Assembly: GCA_947494035.1 (NCBI GenBank)
Contig: CANLTN010000010.1
Coordinates: forward strand, 62,001-126,000
From: Pseudovibrio sp947494035
GTDB lineage: Bacteria > Pseudomonadota > Alphaproteobacteria > Rhizobiales > Stappiaceae
DNA: 64,000 nt
Direction: 5' to 3'
The notes under the pieces were generated by a model. It was not told where the DNA came from. It saw only the letters and a list, made by a program, of their open reading frames with translations, and did not search any database. Both the position numbers and the translations under genes were made by a program. Positions 1-8,545 of the stretch are shown here, in pieces. Position 1 is the stretch's first letter, and each line of letters begins with the position of its first letter.

Positions 1-581
1 TGCGAGGTGGTATCGTGATCAAGGAACAGGTTCTGGAACACTTCTGCCGGAACGCCTGCCTCTGCAAAGGCACTAGCCATGCGCTCACCTACCAGAAGAG
101 TCTGGGTGGCGTGCTTCAAGATCACCGCGTTGCCTGCAATCAGAGCCGGTGCAACGGTGTTGATTGCGGTCATGTAAGGATAGTTCCATGGCGCAATCAC
201 GAGAATAACGCCGTGTGGCTCTTTCTCGATGCGGCGTTCAAAGTTGCCGCTTTCCTCGACAACGATCGGCTTCAGACTTTCTTCCGCGATCTTAGCCATG
301 TACGACGCGCGCTCGTTAAAGCCACCAAACTCACCGCCATAATGCACCGGACGGCCCATCATTTTTGCAAGTTCTGGAACGATTTGGTCGTTCTGTTCAC
401 CAATCTTTGCAACCCCGGCCATCACCAGTTTGATGCGCTCTTGCACCGGGCGTGCCGCCCATGCTTTCTGCGCAGCCTTGGCTCTGGCAATAACGGCTTC
501 TGCCTCTTTCTGGGTCGCGACCGGACGTTCTGCAAATACAGAACCATCAACCGGCGAAATACATTTTAGTGTTTTTGTCAT
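1..581 (-). CDS. Aldehyde dehydrogenase, N-terminal part (cut by window edge)
   Basis: NAD(P)-dependent oxidation of an aldehyde to the carboxylate in the cytoplasm. The ATG lies at 579-581 and 193 codons are visible before the window ends, so the catalytic Cys/Glu half is missing. The visible part reads as the aldehyde dehydrogenase N-terminal Rossmann half: PWNYP at residues 131-135, followed by NTVAPALIAGNAVILKH, where Lys156 is the usual cofactor-binding lysine. It is the last visible gene of the minus-strand operon, 34 bp after the glutamine-synthetase-like gene. In that setting it could oxidise an aldehyde formed from a gamma-glutamylated amine, but this is inference and the substrate cannot be read from the sequence. 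Confidence 0.9.
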   Translation of the reverse strand, partial: MTKTLKCISPVDGSVFAERPVATQKEAEAVIARAKAAQKAWAARPVQERIKLVMAGVAKIGEQNDQIVPELAKMMGRPVHYGGEFGGFNERASYMAKIAEESLKPIVVEESGNFERRIEKEPHGVILVIAPWNYPYMTAINTVAPALIAGNAVILKHATQTLLVGERMASAFAEAGVPAEVFQNLFLDHDTTS

Positions 582-615
582 GGTCAACTCATCATTCACA
601 GCGGGGCTGTTCACA

Positions 616-2013
616 TCAGGCTCGTTCAAAACCGCGCGCAACTTCCCAATCGGTTACACGGCGGTCGTATTCATCCTGCTCGATTTTGGCGGAGTGTGCG
701 TAGTGATCAATCACATCCTCTCCAAAGGCAGTGCGAAGCATTTCACAGGACTTCATCTGGGCCGCAGCATCGCGCAGGGTCTTGGGAATTTCGCGAATCC
801 CCTCCCCGCCGTAGGCGTCGCCTCTGAACTCGGGCTCCAGCTCCAGCTCGTTCTCGATACCATCGATACCAGCTGCCAGAAGGGCGGCCATGGCCAGATA
901 CGGGTTCAGGTCTGCACCGCCAACACGGCACTCAACGCGCACAGCCTTGGTGCCATCCCCGCACACGCGATAACCGGCGGTGCGGTTGTCGAGGCTCCAG
1001 ATGGCTTTGGTTGGCGCGAATGTGCCAGCAGCAAAGCGTTTATAGGAATTGATGTTTGGCGCAAGGAAATAGGTGATTGCGCTGGCGTGCTTCAAAAGAC
1101 CTGCCATGTAATGACGCATCATCTTAGACATGCCGTATTCGGCGGACGGGTCATAAAACAGCGACTCGCCATCCTTGCTCCACAGTGACTGGTGCACATG
1201 TGAGGAACTGCCGGACGCTTTGTCATTCCACTTAGCCATAAAGCTCACGCTCTGGTCATTTTGCCATGCAATCTCTTTACACCCGTTTTTTATGATGGAA
1301 TGACGGTCGGCCATGGTTAGTGCGTCTGAATAGCGCACATTAATTTCTTCCTGCCCGGCATCAGCCTCGCCCTTGGAACACTCAACCGGAATGTCAGCGC
1401 CGTTCAAACCATTTCGGATCGCGCGCATCACGTTCTCTTCCTTGGTGGTCTGGAAGATGTGATAGTCCTCGTTATAAGCCGAAATTGGGGAAACGCCGCG
1501 GTACCCCTTACTATGCGCTTCGTCGTAGCTTTCTTTAAAGAGGAAGAACTCCAGCTCGGTGGCCATGTTCGCGGTCAGGCCCATATTTGCCAGACGGTCG
1601 ATTTGCTTTTTCAAGATAGCGCGCGGCGAGTGTGGAATCTCTTTGTGGGTGTGGTGGTTCAGCACGTCGCACAGAACCAGTGCGGTGCCTTCCAGCCATG
1701 GAATAACGCGCAAGGTGTCAAGGTCAGGCTTCATGACGTAATCGCCGTAACCTGCCTCCCAGCTCGTTGCCTTGTAGCCATCCGGTGTGGCCATCTCCAT
1801 ATCGGTCGCAAGCAGGTAGTTGCAGCTGTGGGTCTCTTCCCAGGCGCTGTTCACGAAGAACTCTGCCTGAAAACGCTTACCCATCAGACGGCCCTGCATG
1901 TCCACTTGGGCAACAACCACGGTGTCAATATCACCGGTATCGACCAACTCACGAAGCTCGTCGAGGGTCAGTTTTCCGGTTCTACGTGTCTTTTTCGTTT
2001 CTTCTCGCAACAT
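616..2013 (-). CDS. Glutamine synthetase family protein (gamma-glutamyl ligase-like)
   Basis: ATP-dependent ligation of ammonia or an amine to the gamma-carboxyl of glutamate. The 465 residues carry the family landmarks in order: TELEFF with Glu153/Glu155, KGEADAGQEE around residues 214-223 (metal and substrate glutamates), SGSSSHVHQSLW around 267-278, NSYKRF at 322-327, NRTAGYRV from 343 and ECRVGGADLNPYLA from 361. There is no adenylylation-type C terminus. Location in an operon with a TRAP transporter, an amidohydrolase and an aldehyde dehydrogenase fits the catabolic GS-like enzymes (PuuA/IpuC type) that gamma-glutamylate amines better than the housekeeping GlnA. That assignment is inferred from context and the true substrate is unknown. 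Confidence 0.88.
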   Translation of the reverse strand: MLREETKKTRRTGKLTLDELRELVDTGDIDTVVVAQVDMQGRLMGKRFQAEFFVNSAWEETHSCNYLLATDMEMATPDGYKATSWEAGYGDYVMKPDLDTLRVIPWLEGTALVLCDVLNHHTHKEIPHSPRAILKKQIDRLANMGLTANMATELEFFLFKESYDEAHSKGYRGVSPISAYNEDYHIFQTTKEENVMRAIRNGLNGADIPVECSKGEADAGQEEINVRYSDALTMADRHSIIKNGCKEIAWQNDQSVSFMAKWNDKASGSSSHVHQSLWSKDGESLFYDPSAEYGMSKMMRHYMAGLLKHASAITYFLAPNINSYKRFAAGTFAPTKAIWSLDNRTAGYRVCGDGTKAVRVECRVGGADLNPYLAMAALLAAGIDGIENELELEPEFRGDAYGGEGIREIPKTLRDAAAQMKSCEMLRTAFGEDVIDHYAHSAKIEQDEYDRRVTDWEVARGFERA

Positions 2014-2101
2014 ACCTGTTCCCCGAGGACCCTGTTAAAGCGGCGAATGCCCTGCCTCTCCTGCGCAGCATCACCGATATTACCTAGTAACCGTAGGGTC
2101 A

Positions 2102-2116
2102 GCCCGAAGATCGGGC
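2102..2116 (-). promoter_or_regulatory. Stem-loop between dctP and the GS-like gene
   Basis: GCCCGA (2102-2107) pairs with TCGGGC (2111-2116) around a 3-nt loop in the 124-bp gap after the dctP stop. There is no T-run on the minus strand, so it looks more like an mRNA-stabilising or partial attenuator hairpin than a full terminator. Such hairpins are common just downstream of abundant binding-protein genes. Confidence 0.4.
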
Positions 2117-2137
2117 CAACCTTTTCTCAAAAATAGC

Positions 2138-3199
2138 TTAACCGTAACGGTAAGGACGTCCAGCCTTTGTCATTGCTGCATTGTATTCCTTAAGGATTTT
2201 GACAACGCGGGCATTTCTGTCGGATTTTGCTGCAATTTCATCCCAGAATTTGTGCGCTTCTGCTTCAACAGTCGCCCACTCTTCATCAGGAATGGTGGTC
2301 AGCTCCATCTTTTCACCCTGCGTGCGCAGCTTTGCTTCACCAGCCCAATACCAGTGTTGACGATAGTAGTGCGAGGAGTCCATGCACAGGTTGAAGAGTG
2401 TCTTCAGGTGCTCTGGCAGCTCATCCCAGCGCTCGGAGTTGGCGAAGTAAGAGCCAGCCCATGCACCGGAGATGTTGTTGGTGAGGAAGTAGTTGGTCAC
2501 ATCTGCCCAGCCTACGGTGTAATCCTCGGTGATACCGGACCACGCAATACCGTCCAGCTCGCCGGTCTGCATTGCAACTTCAATGTCTTCCCATGGCAGG
2601 GTGACCGGAACAACGCCGAAGCGTGTCAGGAATTTACCAGCGGTCGGGAAGGTAAAGACGCGCTTGCCTTTCAGGTCTGCAAGGCTGCGGATTGGGTCTT
2701 TTGTCGCAAAGTGACATGGGTCCCATGCACCGGCAGAAAGCCATTTAACGCCTTCCACTTCGTCATAAGCTTCTTCCCAGATCTCTTTTAGACCCCAGTG
2801 GTTGAACAGGGCCGGAACGTCGAGGCTGTAGCGCGAAGCAAATGGGAAGTAGCCGCCGAAAACTGAAACGTCGACTGGTGCTGCAATGGAGTCATCATCG
2901 GATTGCACGGCATCGATTGTACCGCGCTGCATGGCACGGAACAGTTCACCGGTTGGAACCAGCTGGTCCGCATAATAGAGCTCGATCTCCATCTCGCCGT
3001 TTGCCGCCTTGTTGAAGGCGTCGATGGATGGCTTGATCACATGCTGTGCAAGCGAGGCACCGGCGTAGGTTTGCAAGCGCCATTTGATTGGACGGCCTGC
3101 AGCATGCACAGCTGGAGCTGCAAGAGTGGATGCACCAGCAGCTGCTACGGTTGTTAAACCGGCTTTCTTAAGAAAATCACGTCTATTCGTCATACTCAA
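2138..3199 (-). CDS. TRAP transporter solute-binding protein (DctP family)
   Basis: Periplasmic receptor that hands substrate to the DctQM membrane subunits; uptake is driven by an ion gradient. The 353-residue protein begins with a Tat signal: Arg6-Arg7 in NRRDFLKK, then a hydrophobic Ala-rich stretch ending in AVHA near residue 33. The body has the DctP pattern, with KWRLQTYAGA at the mature N terminus, LKGKRVFTFPTAGKFL in the centre, and WEDIEVAMQTGELDGIAWSG, where the family's conserved GxxDG-type turn lies. It follows dctM in the operon after a 133-bp gap. The Tat-exported, mid-length form resembles receptors for keto acids or other organic acids, but the ligand cannot be told from sequence. 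Confidence 0.92.
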   Translation of the reverse strand: MSMTNRRDFLKKAGLTTVAAAGASTLAAPAVHAAGRPIKWRLQTYAGASLAQHVIKPSIDAFNKAANGEMEIELYYADQLVPTGELFRAMQRGTIDAVQSDDDSIAAPVDVSVFGGYFPFASRYSLDVPALFNHWGLKEIWEEAYDEVEGVKWLSAGAWDPCHFATKDPIRSLADLKGKRVFTFPTAGKFLTRFGVVPVTLPWEDIEVAMQTGELDGIAWSGITEDYTVGWADVTNYFLTNNISGAWAGSYFANSERWDELPEHLKTLFNLCMDSSHYYRQHWYWAGEAKLRTQGEKMELTTIPDEEWATVEAEAHKFWDEIAAKSDRNARVVKILKEYNAAMTKAGRPYRYG

Positions 3200-3332
3200 T
3201 TTCCCCTTGGAATATGAATTTTGGAGCCCTCAACACCGGTGGATTTGTTATTGTGAGGGGTGTGATTTTTATCTGACTCCATCCGGAATTTATCGATTAC
3301 TTCAATTGGTAAGTTGGCGAGATCGGCTCTCG

Positions 3333-4658
3333 TCAGCGTGCGTAATAAAGGTTTGGTAGCCACAGTGCGATTTGCGGGAAGATCGTTACCAGCCCCAGAC
3401 CAAAGACCATGATTGCCACAAATGGAATGATGGACTTGTAGATGTCTGTCAGCGAAATTTCCGGCGGGGCCATGGCACGCATCAAGAACAGGTTGTAACC
3501 AAACGGCGGTGTCATATAGGCGATCTGACAGGTGATGGTGTAAAGCACGCCGTACCAGACCAGATCGAAGCCGAGCAGCTTCACCAGTGGCACGTAAAGC
3601 GGTGCCACAATCACCAGCATAGCGGTGTCATCCAAGAACATGCCCATAATGATGTAAGAGAGCTGCATCAGGAGAAGAATCTCCCAAGGGCCAAGTCCGA
3701 GGTCTCCGACAAAGAACCCTTCAATTGCACGCACCGCACCCAAGCCATCAAACACAGCACCAAAGGCAAGAGCTGCAAGGATGATCCACATGAACATGCA
3801 ACTGATCTGGAGCGTCTTTTCAGTGGTGATGTGCAGCAGGCGGAAAGTAAGTCGGCCCTTAAAGGCCGCCGCCAGTGTTGCCGCTGTTGCGCCCACTGCC
3901 GAGCTTTCTACCAGACTGGTCACACCCATCAGAAACAAGCCGGTCATTGCAAAGAAGATGAACAGCGGAATCACACCAGCTTGTAAAAGGCGGATCTTTT
4001 CTGCCCACGTGATCTCCTTGCGCTCTTCTTCAGACAGGGTTGGACCCAGTTCTGGCTGAAGGCGGCAACGCACCACGATGTAAAGGATGAACAGACCGGC
4101 CAGCAACAGACCCGGAATGGCACCTGCCAGCCAGAGCTTGCCAACCGGCTGGCGGGCGATCATTCCGTAAAGCACCAAAACCACACTTGGCGGAACAAGA
4201 ATGCCCAGTGAGGAGCCAGCCTGAATAACGCCGGTCACCATGACCTTGTCATAACCACGGCGAAGCAGCTCTGGCAGAGCAATGGTTGCGCCAATGGCCA
4301 TACCGGCCACAGACAGACCGTTCATGGCAGAAATCATCACCATGAGGCCGACTGTGCCGATGGCCAATCCACCATGAAGGCCACCTGTCCAAACATGGAA
4401 CATCTTATAAAGATCTTCGGCGATGCCTGACTCAGAGAGCATATAGCCCATGAAAATGAACAGTGGCAGCGTGAGGAGCGGGTACCACTTCATCAGCTTC
4501 ATGCTGGCGGAGAAGGCGATTTCGGAGCCACCATCACCCCACATCAAAAGGGCGGCGATAACAGCAACGGAACCAATTGCAGCAAAAACGCGTTGCCCGG
4601 TCAGGAGCATCAGCATCATGCTGGAGAACATCAAAATTGCGATCAGCTCATAACTCAT
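3333..4658 (-). CDS. TRAP transporter large permease (DctM family)
   Basis: Main membrane subunit of the TRAP transporter, 441 residues with about 12 hydrophobic segments from the first (MLMLLTGQRVFAAIGSVAVI) to the last (MVFGLGLVTIFPQIALWLP). Family signatures include the GYMLSESGIAEDLYKM segment, the SLGILVPPSVVLVLYG stretch with its double proline, and TPPFGYNLFLMRAMAP near the C terminus. Its start overlaps the dctQ stop in an ATGA arrangement, showing translational coupling within a Q-M pair. Length is normal for the family. Together with the DctP protein downstream it forms a complete three-part importer. Confidence 0.93.
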   Translation of the reverse strand: MSYELIAILMFSSMMLMLLTGQRVFAAIGSVAVIAALLMWGDGGSEIAFSASMKLMKWYPLLTLPLFIFMGYMLSESGIAEDLYKMFHVWTGGLHGGLAIGTVGLMVMISAMNGLSVAGMAIGATIALPELLRRGYDKVMVTGVIQAGSSLGILVPPSVVLVLYGMIARQPVGKLWLAGAIPGLLLAGLFILYIVVRCRLQPELGPTLSEEERKEITWAEKIRLLQAGVIPLFIFFAMTGLFLMGVTSLVESSAVGATAATLAAAFKGRLTFRLLHITTEKTLQISCMFMWIILAALAFGAVFDGLGAVRAIEGFFVGDLGLGPWEILLLMQLSYIIMGMFLDDTAMLVIVAPLYVPLVKLLGFDLVWYGVLYTITCQIAYMTPPFGYNLFLMRAMAPPEISLTDIYKSIIPFVAIMVFGLGLVTIFPQIALWLPNLYYAR

Positions 4659-5164
4659 GGCGCAGGCCTCCCGAGGGCGGCGGCCAGATCTTTAAAGAAC
4701 GTCGCGATTGCCTGAAGCAGCATCAAAAATATTCCAAAACACATAATGGCTTTAATCGGCGCCATTGGAGGGGCCCAAGCCGAGTAGCTTTCCTCACCGT
4801 ATTTGATGGCGTATTCCAGTGAGGAAAGACCGCCATAAAAGAGGAAGATAAGGTAGAAGATCAGCAGCAGGATGGTCATGACATCCATGGTGGCTTTGCG
4901 CCGTGGAGACCAGCTTCCGTAAAACAGATCCATGCGCACATGCGAGTTCGTTTGCATGGAATAAGCACCACCCAGAAGGTAGTAGGCAGCCATGGTGAAC
5001 TGAGCCGTTTCGAGCGTCCAGAGCGGCGGTGCAAAAAAGGTTTTTGCGATGGAGGAGTACAACAAGACCCCCAGCATCACGAAGATGAGGTACATGGCGA
5101 AGCGACCAACATATTTGCTGATCCAGTCCACGCACCTGACGAAAACGACTATTCCCCTTGGCAT
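4655..5164 (-). CDS. TRAP transporter small permease (DctQ family)
   Basis: Small membrane subunit of the TRAP importer, 169 residues with four hydrophobic segments: FAMYLIFVMLGVLLYSS, TMAAYYLLGGAY, VMTILLLIFYLIFLFYGG and PIKAIMCFGIFLMLLQAI. The segment NSHVRMDLFY between helices two and three matches the DctQ signature (HVRVD-like). The ATG at 5162-5164 overlaps the stop of the upstream amidohydrolase gene, and its own stop overlaps the dctM start, so the three genes are almost certainly one transcript. Confidence 0.9.
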   Translation of the reverse strand: MPRGIVVFVRCVDWISKYVGRFAMYLIFVMLGVLLYSSIAKTFFAPPLWTLETAQFTMAAYYLLGGAYSMQTNSHVRMDLFYGSWSPRRKATMDVMTILLLIFYLIFLFYGGLSSLEYAIKYGEESYSAWAPPMAPIKAIMCFGIFLMLLQAIATFFKDLAAALGRPAP

Positions 5165-5994
5165 TATTTGTTTGCCCTTGTTTCTTTTGTTTCTCCCTGC
5201 CCGCTCACAGCTGTTTCCTTGCTAAACTGGGGTAGGACTTGCAAAATTGCCTCTCCCAACAACTCTGCGATTTTCTCTTGACCTGCCTGCGTTGCGATCA
5301 GATCATTGCGAACTTCAATCATGACGTTGAGCAAGCCGCGAGACTGTGCCTGATCAACAAGGGTATGAGTAACCCCGTCTTCCGGCCCATATGGTTCGTT
5401 TCTTTGGATGTCGTAGAGCAATGACGGGCACAGCTCTTCCAGCAAAGCATCTGCAAAGCGGGTATCGCTGTCATGCAAAACGCCCACCTCAACAGAGCGT
5501 CTCTCGCCGTTGTAAACTGGCGTAAACGAGTGGATGGTGACCAAAATCGGGTGTTGGCCAGAGGCCTGCTTAGCGTCAATTACTTGTTTCACTGCGCGCT
5601 GGAACGGGCGGTAGAATCTGGTGACCCGATCTTGCTTCTGCTCGTCACTCAGGGAGGCGTTGCCCGGGATCTCATAGATCTCGCTCTTGACCGGCATGGC
5701 GCTTGGAGCTTCCGGTGGCCGGTTGCAGTCGTAAACCAGCCGCGAAATCCGTTGCGCCACCAACGGTGCGTTCAATTTGGTCGTTAGGAGTGTAGCGACG
5801 GCGAAAGCTCCCGGATCCCACGCCGCGTGGCTATTCGCAGCTTCCTTGCTCAAGCCAAGGCCATTCAGGTCTTCAGGGATAAATTTGGATGCATGTTCAC
5901 AGACCAATACGACTGGAGCAGAGCCTCCTGTATTGATCGTTTCAACCGTGCCGTTGCCAGCAGATTCTCCCTGGTCAGTTTTGACTTCAGACAA
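5164..5994 (-). CDS. N-formylglutamate amidohydrolase family protein
   Basis: Predicted zinc-dependent amidohydrolase of the N-formylglutamate deformylase superfamily. The 276-residue protein shows CEHASKFIP near residue 33 and SHAAWDPGA near 55, the first likely metal-binding regions, then YDCNRPPEAPSAMP and TIHSFTPVYNGERR, with the histidine and arginine motifs of the family. The start is TTG (5992-5994), preceded by a strong GGGGGGAT ribosome site. It is the first gene of the minus-strand operon and overlaps dctQ. Known relatives release formate from N-formylglutamate at the end of histidine breakdown, but no other hut gene is present, so it may act on a different acylated or gamma-glutamylated compound brought in by the TRAP system. 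Confidence 0.85.
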   Translation of the reverse strand: MSEVKTDQGESAGNGTVETINTGGSAPVVLVCEHASKFIPEDLNGLGLSKEAANSHAAWDPGAFAVATLLTTKLNAPLVAQRISRLVYDCNRPPEAPSAMPVKSEIYEIPGNASLSDEQKQDRVTRFYRPFQRAVKQVIDAKQASGQHPILVTIHSFTPVYNGERRSVEVGVLHDSDTRFADALLEELCPSLLYDIQRNEPYGPEDGVTHTLVDQAQSRGLLNVMIEVRNDLIATQAGQEKIAELLGEAILQVLPQFSKETAVSGQGETKETRANK

Positions 5995-6061
5995 GAATGA
6001 TCCCCCCGGTGCATCTTGTTTTTCCGTGTACTTTCAGTCTTTTTATTCGTAAAAGAAGAAA

Positions 6062-6106
6062 TGAACGAAACGTTTCTATGGAGACTAATCTGAATGAATC
6101 GTTTCA
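6062..6106. promoter_or_regulatory. Paired 16-bp repeats, candidate RpiR operator
   Basis: TGAACGAAACGTTTCT (6062-6077) and TGAATGAATCGTTTCA (6091-6106) match at 13 of 16 positions and are 29 bp apart start to start. The first contains the perfect palindrome GAAACGTTTC. They lie between the divergent amidohydrolase/TRAP operon and the RpiR regulator gene. RpiR-family proteins often bind GAAA-TTTC dyads, so control of both directions is a reasonable inference. Confidence 0.55.
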
Positions 6107-6137
6107 CAAAGCCTAAAAAATAGGCAGATATACATAC

Positions 6138-7031
6138 GTGAAGCAGGTGAGAGACGTGCGGGACCCGAATGAACAGACCGTTGCAGAGAAATTACGCGGA
6201 CATTTTAATGGGTTAACTCGTGCGGAGCGCCAATTGGCTGTCTCCTTGCTGGCAAATTATCCCGTCAGCGGACTGGGAAGCGTTTCTGAACTCGCCAAGC
6301 TCGCAAATGTGTCCGGACCGACCGTTGTTCGAATGGCGCAAAAGATTGGTTTTGCTGGGTTTTCCGAATTACAGGCTGCGCTAAGATTGGAAGTGGAAGA
6401 AACGATTTCCAATCCGATTTCCAAACAGGAACGCTGGACACGCAATGCGCCTGATACGCACATTCTGAACAGATTCGCCGATGCTGTTATCGACAACCTG
6501 AAACAAACCTTACAGCAGCTCGACACCCAAGATTTCGATCACGCAGTAGGGTTGCTGACGGACCGGGAGCGTGCTGTCCACATCGTTGGTGGCCGTATTA
6601 CGCGCGCGTTGTCAGACTATTTCTTCACACATCTTCAGGTGATCCGTGATGACGTTATAGCAATTGCCTCAAACTCCAATACATGGCCCCATTATCTGTT
6701 GAACATGAAACCGGGAGATGTGGTGGTTGTGTTTGATATCCGCCGTTACGAACACGATATCCTGCGCTTTGTAGATCTTGCGCGCGAGCGTGGTGCAGTT
6801 GTGATTGTCTTTACGGATCAATGGACGTCACCTGCGGCGGTGAATGCGGAGTATGTCTTCAATGCCCGCATCGAGGCACCGTCGGCCTGGGACAGCAGCG
6901 TGGTGATCATGTTCATTCTGGAAGCGATGATTGAGGCCATGACCACCTCCACGTGGGACGTGACCAGAGAGCGCATGAACACGCTGGAGAAGCTGTTCGA
7001 TAAAACCAAGATGTTCAGTAAATCGAGCTAG
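6138..7031 (+). CDS. MurR/RpiR family transcriptional regulator
   Basis: DNA-binding regulator of 297 residues. The N-terminal RpiR helix-turn-helix covers roughly residues 10-85 (LTRAERQLAVSLLANYP, then GSVSELAKLANVSGPTVVR with recognition helix MAQKIGFAGFSE). A SIS sugar- or phosphate-binding domain follows from about 125 to 265, with VHIVGGRIT and VVVFDIRRYEHD in place of the usual S-x-S loop. The canonical serines are therefore not obvious and the ligand may not be a sugar phosphate. The start is the GTG at 6138; no ATG lies nearby upstream in frame. It diverges from the TRAP operon and probably controls it through the paired repeats in the 143-bp gap. Confidence 0.9.
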   Translation: MKQVRDVRDPNEQTVAEKLRGHFNGLTRAERQLAVSLLANYPVSGLGSVSELAKLANVSGPTVVRMAQKIGFAGFSELQAALRLEVEETISNPISKQERWTRNAPDTHILNRFADAVIDNLKQTLQQLDTQDFDHAVGLLTDRERAVHIVGGRITRALSDYFFTHLQVIRDDVIAIASNSNTWPHYLLNMKPGDVVVVFDIRRYEHDILRFVDLARERGAVVIVFTDQWTSPAAVNAEYVFNARIEAPSAWDSSVVIMFILEAMIEAMTTSTWDVTRERMNTLEKLFDKTKMFSKSS

Positions 7032-7103
7032 CCCTCTGCGGTCGGATCAGTGTGATTGCCAACAGGTTTTGCGCGTGGTCGGTAAAACCGGAAACGGCGG
7101 ATT

Positions 7104-7194
7104 GGTGAATTGGCCCCGGGCTCATTTGAGGTGCGGTTAAGACCTGAACAGGTGTTGGGGAGTGTTCAGAATATTTGAGCCCGGGGTAATCACC
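7104..7194. repeat. Long imperfect inverted repeat downstream of the RpiR gene
   Basis: CCCCGGGCTCA (7114-7124) is perfectly complementary to TGAGCCCGGGG (7176-7186), and the match resumes outside a small internal loop (GGTGA at the left end, TCACC at the right). About 50 nt separate the arms. There is no T-run on either strand, so it is not a typical terminator. It could be a structured RNA, a protein-binding dyad or a decayed repeat. The 7032-7288 gap otherwise shows no gene. Confidence 0.55.
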
Positions 7195-7288
7195 TCACAT
7201 CTTTCCGAGGCGTGAGCCAAGGAGGTGTTGGGAGGAGTTAGGGGGAACTGTAGAGACGATGAAATTCATATGAAAAATTTATAGGGAC

Positions 7289-7483
7289 TTACCTGATAGA
7301 TGGCCCTGAATTGATTTCAAACCCAATGTCTCTTTTTAGGTGTGGTGGTAGATCATGACCGTACATTACCCTTGGTTTCGCTAAGCTGAGAGTTGCGAAA
7401 ATACCGCTGAATACTTTTGCTAAACCACCGAAACTAATTGGTCTGATCGCTAGGCTCTGGGCCTCACATACACAATCTGTCAT
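7289..7483 (-). CDS. Small DUF1127-like protein
   Basis: A 64-residue ORF, ATG at 7481-7483, with a well-placed AGGAG ribosome site (RNA sense AGGAGAAAAGCA before the start). The C-terminal LPPHLKRDIGFE resembles the conserved end of DUF1127 proteins (LxxHLxRDIGL), short arginine-rich proteins common in Alphaproteobacteria. The N-terminal half lacks the family's usual basic helix, so the match covers only the tail. It diverges from the GcvA-like LysR gene 98 bp away, a typical arrangement for a regulator and its target. Function is unknown; some family members affect RNA turnover or phosphate metabolism. Confidence 0.55.
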   Translation of the reverse strand: MTDCVCEAQSLAIRPISFGGLAKVFSGIFATLSLAKPRVMYGHDLPPHLKRDIGFEINSGPSIR

Positions 7484-7581
7484 TGCTTTTCTCCTGACTT
7501 CGTTGGAACAACTAATGCCGGAAGTTGTATTTTTGGTCCAATTGAATATATGGATGAATACATAAGGAGATTTAATTGTAG

Positions 7582-8475
7582 ATGACTAACAGCTTGCCTC
7601 CCCTCAACGCTCTTCGTGCATTTGAAGCCGCCGCCAGACATTCCAATTTCACCCGTGCTGCGGAGGAACTAGGGATGACGCAGGCTGCGGTTAGCTACCA
7701 AATCAAGGTGCTGGAGGACCGCTCGGGTAAGCCGCTGTTCAAGAGAGTGGGACGGCAGGTTGTACTGACAGAAGCAGGCATGCAGTTCGCTGCTATTGCA
7801 AGTGAAGCGTTTCAGTCTATTCGAAATGGGTTTGCTGCCCTGCAAGAAACCAATGAAGTAACACTGAAAGTTAGTGTGATTCCCACATTTGCAATGAACT
7901 GGTTGTCGTTGCGTATCGGGGCTTTCCAGATACAAAATCCCAAGTTGGCTGTGCAGCTGAATACGAGCACTGATCTAATAGATTTTGCATCTGCAGGTGT
8001 TGATGTTGGAATTCGGAATGGGTCCGGTGACTGGCCCGGGCTATGTAAGCATAAGCTTTGTAATATTACATACTCTCCCATGCTTAGCCCTAAACTTGCT
8101 GAAAGTGTGGGTGGCATCCACAAACCCGAGGATCTTCTCAAACTTCCTCTTGTAGATATAGGGGATCCGTGGTGGTTGAGTTGGTTTGAAGCCGCTGGGG
8201 TTGAGGCCACGGACTTTTTAAATCAGCATTCTTCGCAAATGGGCCCGCAGACAGTTGATGGTAACATCGCACTTGCAGGACACGGCGTGGCGATTTTGTC
8301 TCCAATATATTATGATGCGGCATTGCGGGACGGGCGGTTGGTCCAGCCGTTTGAGCTAGAGTGCGTGGAAGAAAAACCAATCTGGTTGGTCTATCGTGAA
8401 GCACAGCGAAATCATCAGACGATAAAGCTGTTTCGCAATTGGATATTCAGCGAAATGGAAAAAGACGGATGTTGA
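7582..8475 (+). CDS. LysR family regulator (GcvA-like)
   Basis: LysR-type transcriptional regulator of 297 residues. The winged helix-turn-helix spans residues 1-65, with LPPLNALRAFEAAARHSNFTRAAEELGM then TQAAVSYQIKVLE as the recognition helix; this opening is characteristic of the GcvA branch. A periplasmic-binding-like effector domain follows from about residue 90 (VSVIPTFAMNWLSLRIGAFQ). An AAGGAGA ribosome site lies 13 bp upstream of the ATG. It diverges from the small DUF1127-like gene, which may be its target. Neighbouring metabolic genes do not point to one effector. Confidence 0.9.
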   Translation: MTNSLPPLNALRAFEAAARHSNFTRAAEELGMTQAAVSYQIKVLEDRSGKPLFKRVGRQVVLTEAGMQFAAIASEAFQSIRNGFAALQETNEVTLKVSVIPTFAMNWLSLRIGAFQIQNPKLAVQLNTSTDLIDFASAGVDVGIRNGSGDWPGLCKHKLCNITYSPMLSPKLAESVGGIHKPEDLLKLPLVDIGDPWWLSWFEAAGVEATDFLNQHSSQMGPQTVDGNIALAGHGVAILSPIYYDAALRDGRLVQPFELECVEEKPIWLVYREAQRNHQTIKLFRNWIFSEMEKDGC

Positions 8476-8545
8476 GCTGATTGCCCCTCTTACTCAGGAA
8501 GGGCAATCTCGACTGCGATCCCTGATCAGCTCCATTTGAGAGAAG

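Noticed and set aside
430..1188. 252-codon plus-strand ORF at the left end
   Set aside because: Antisense to the aldehyde dehydrogenase and GS-like genes, both of which have strong motifs.
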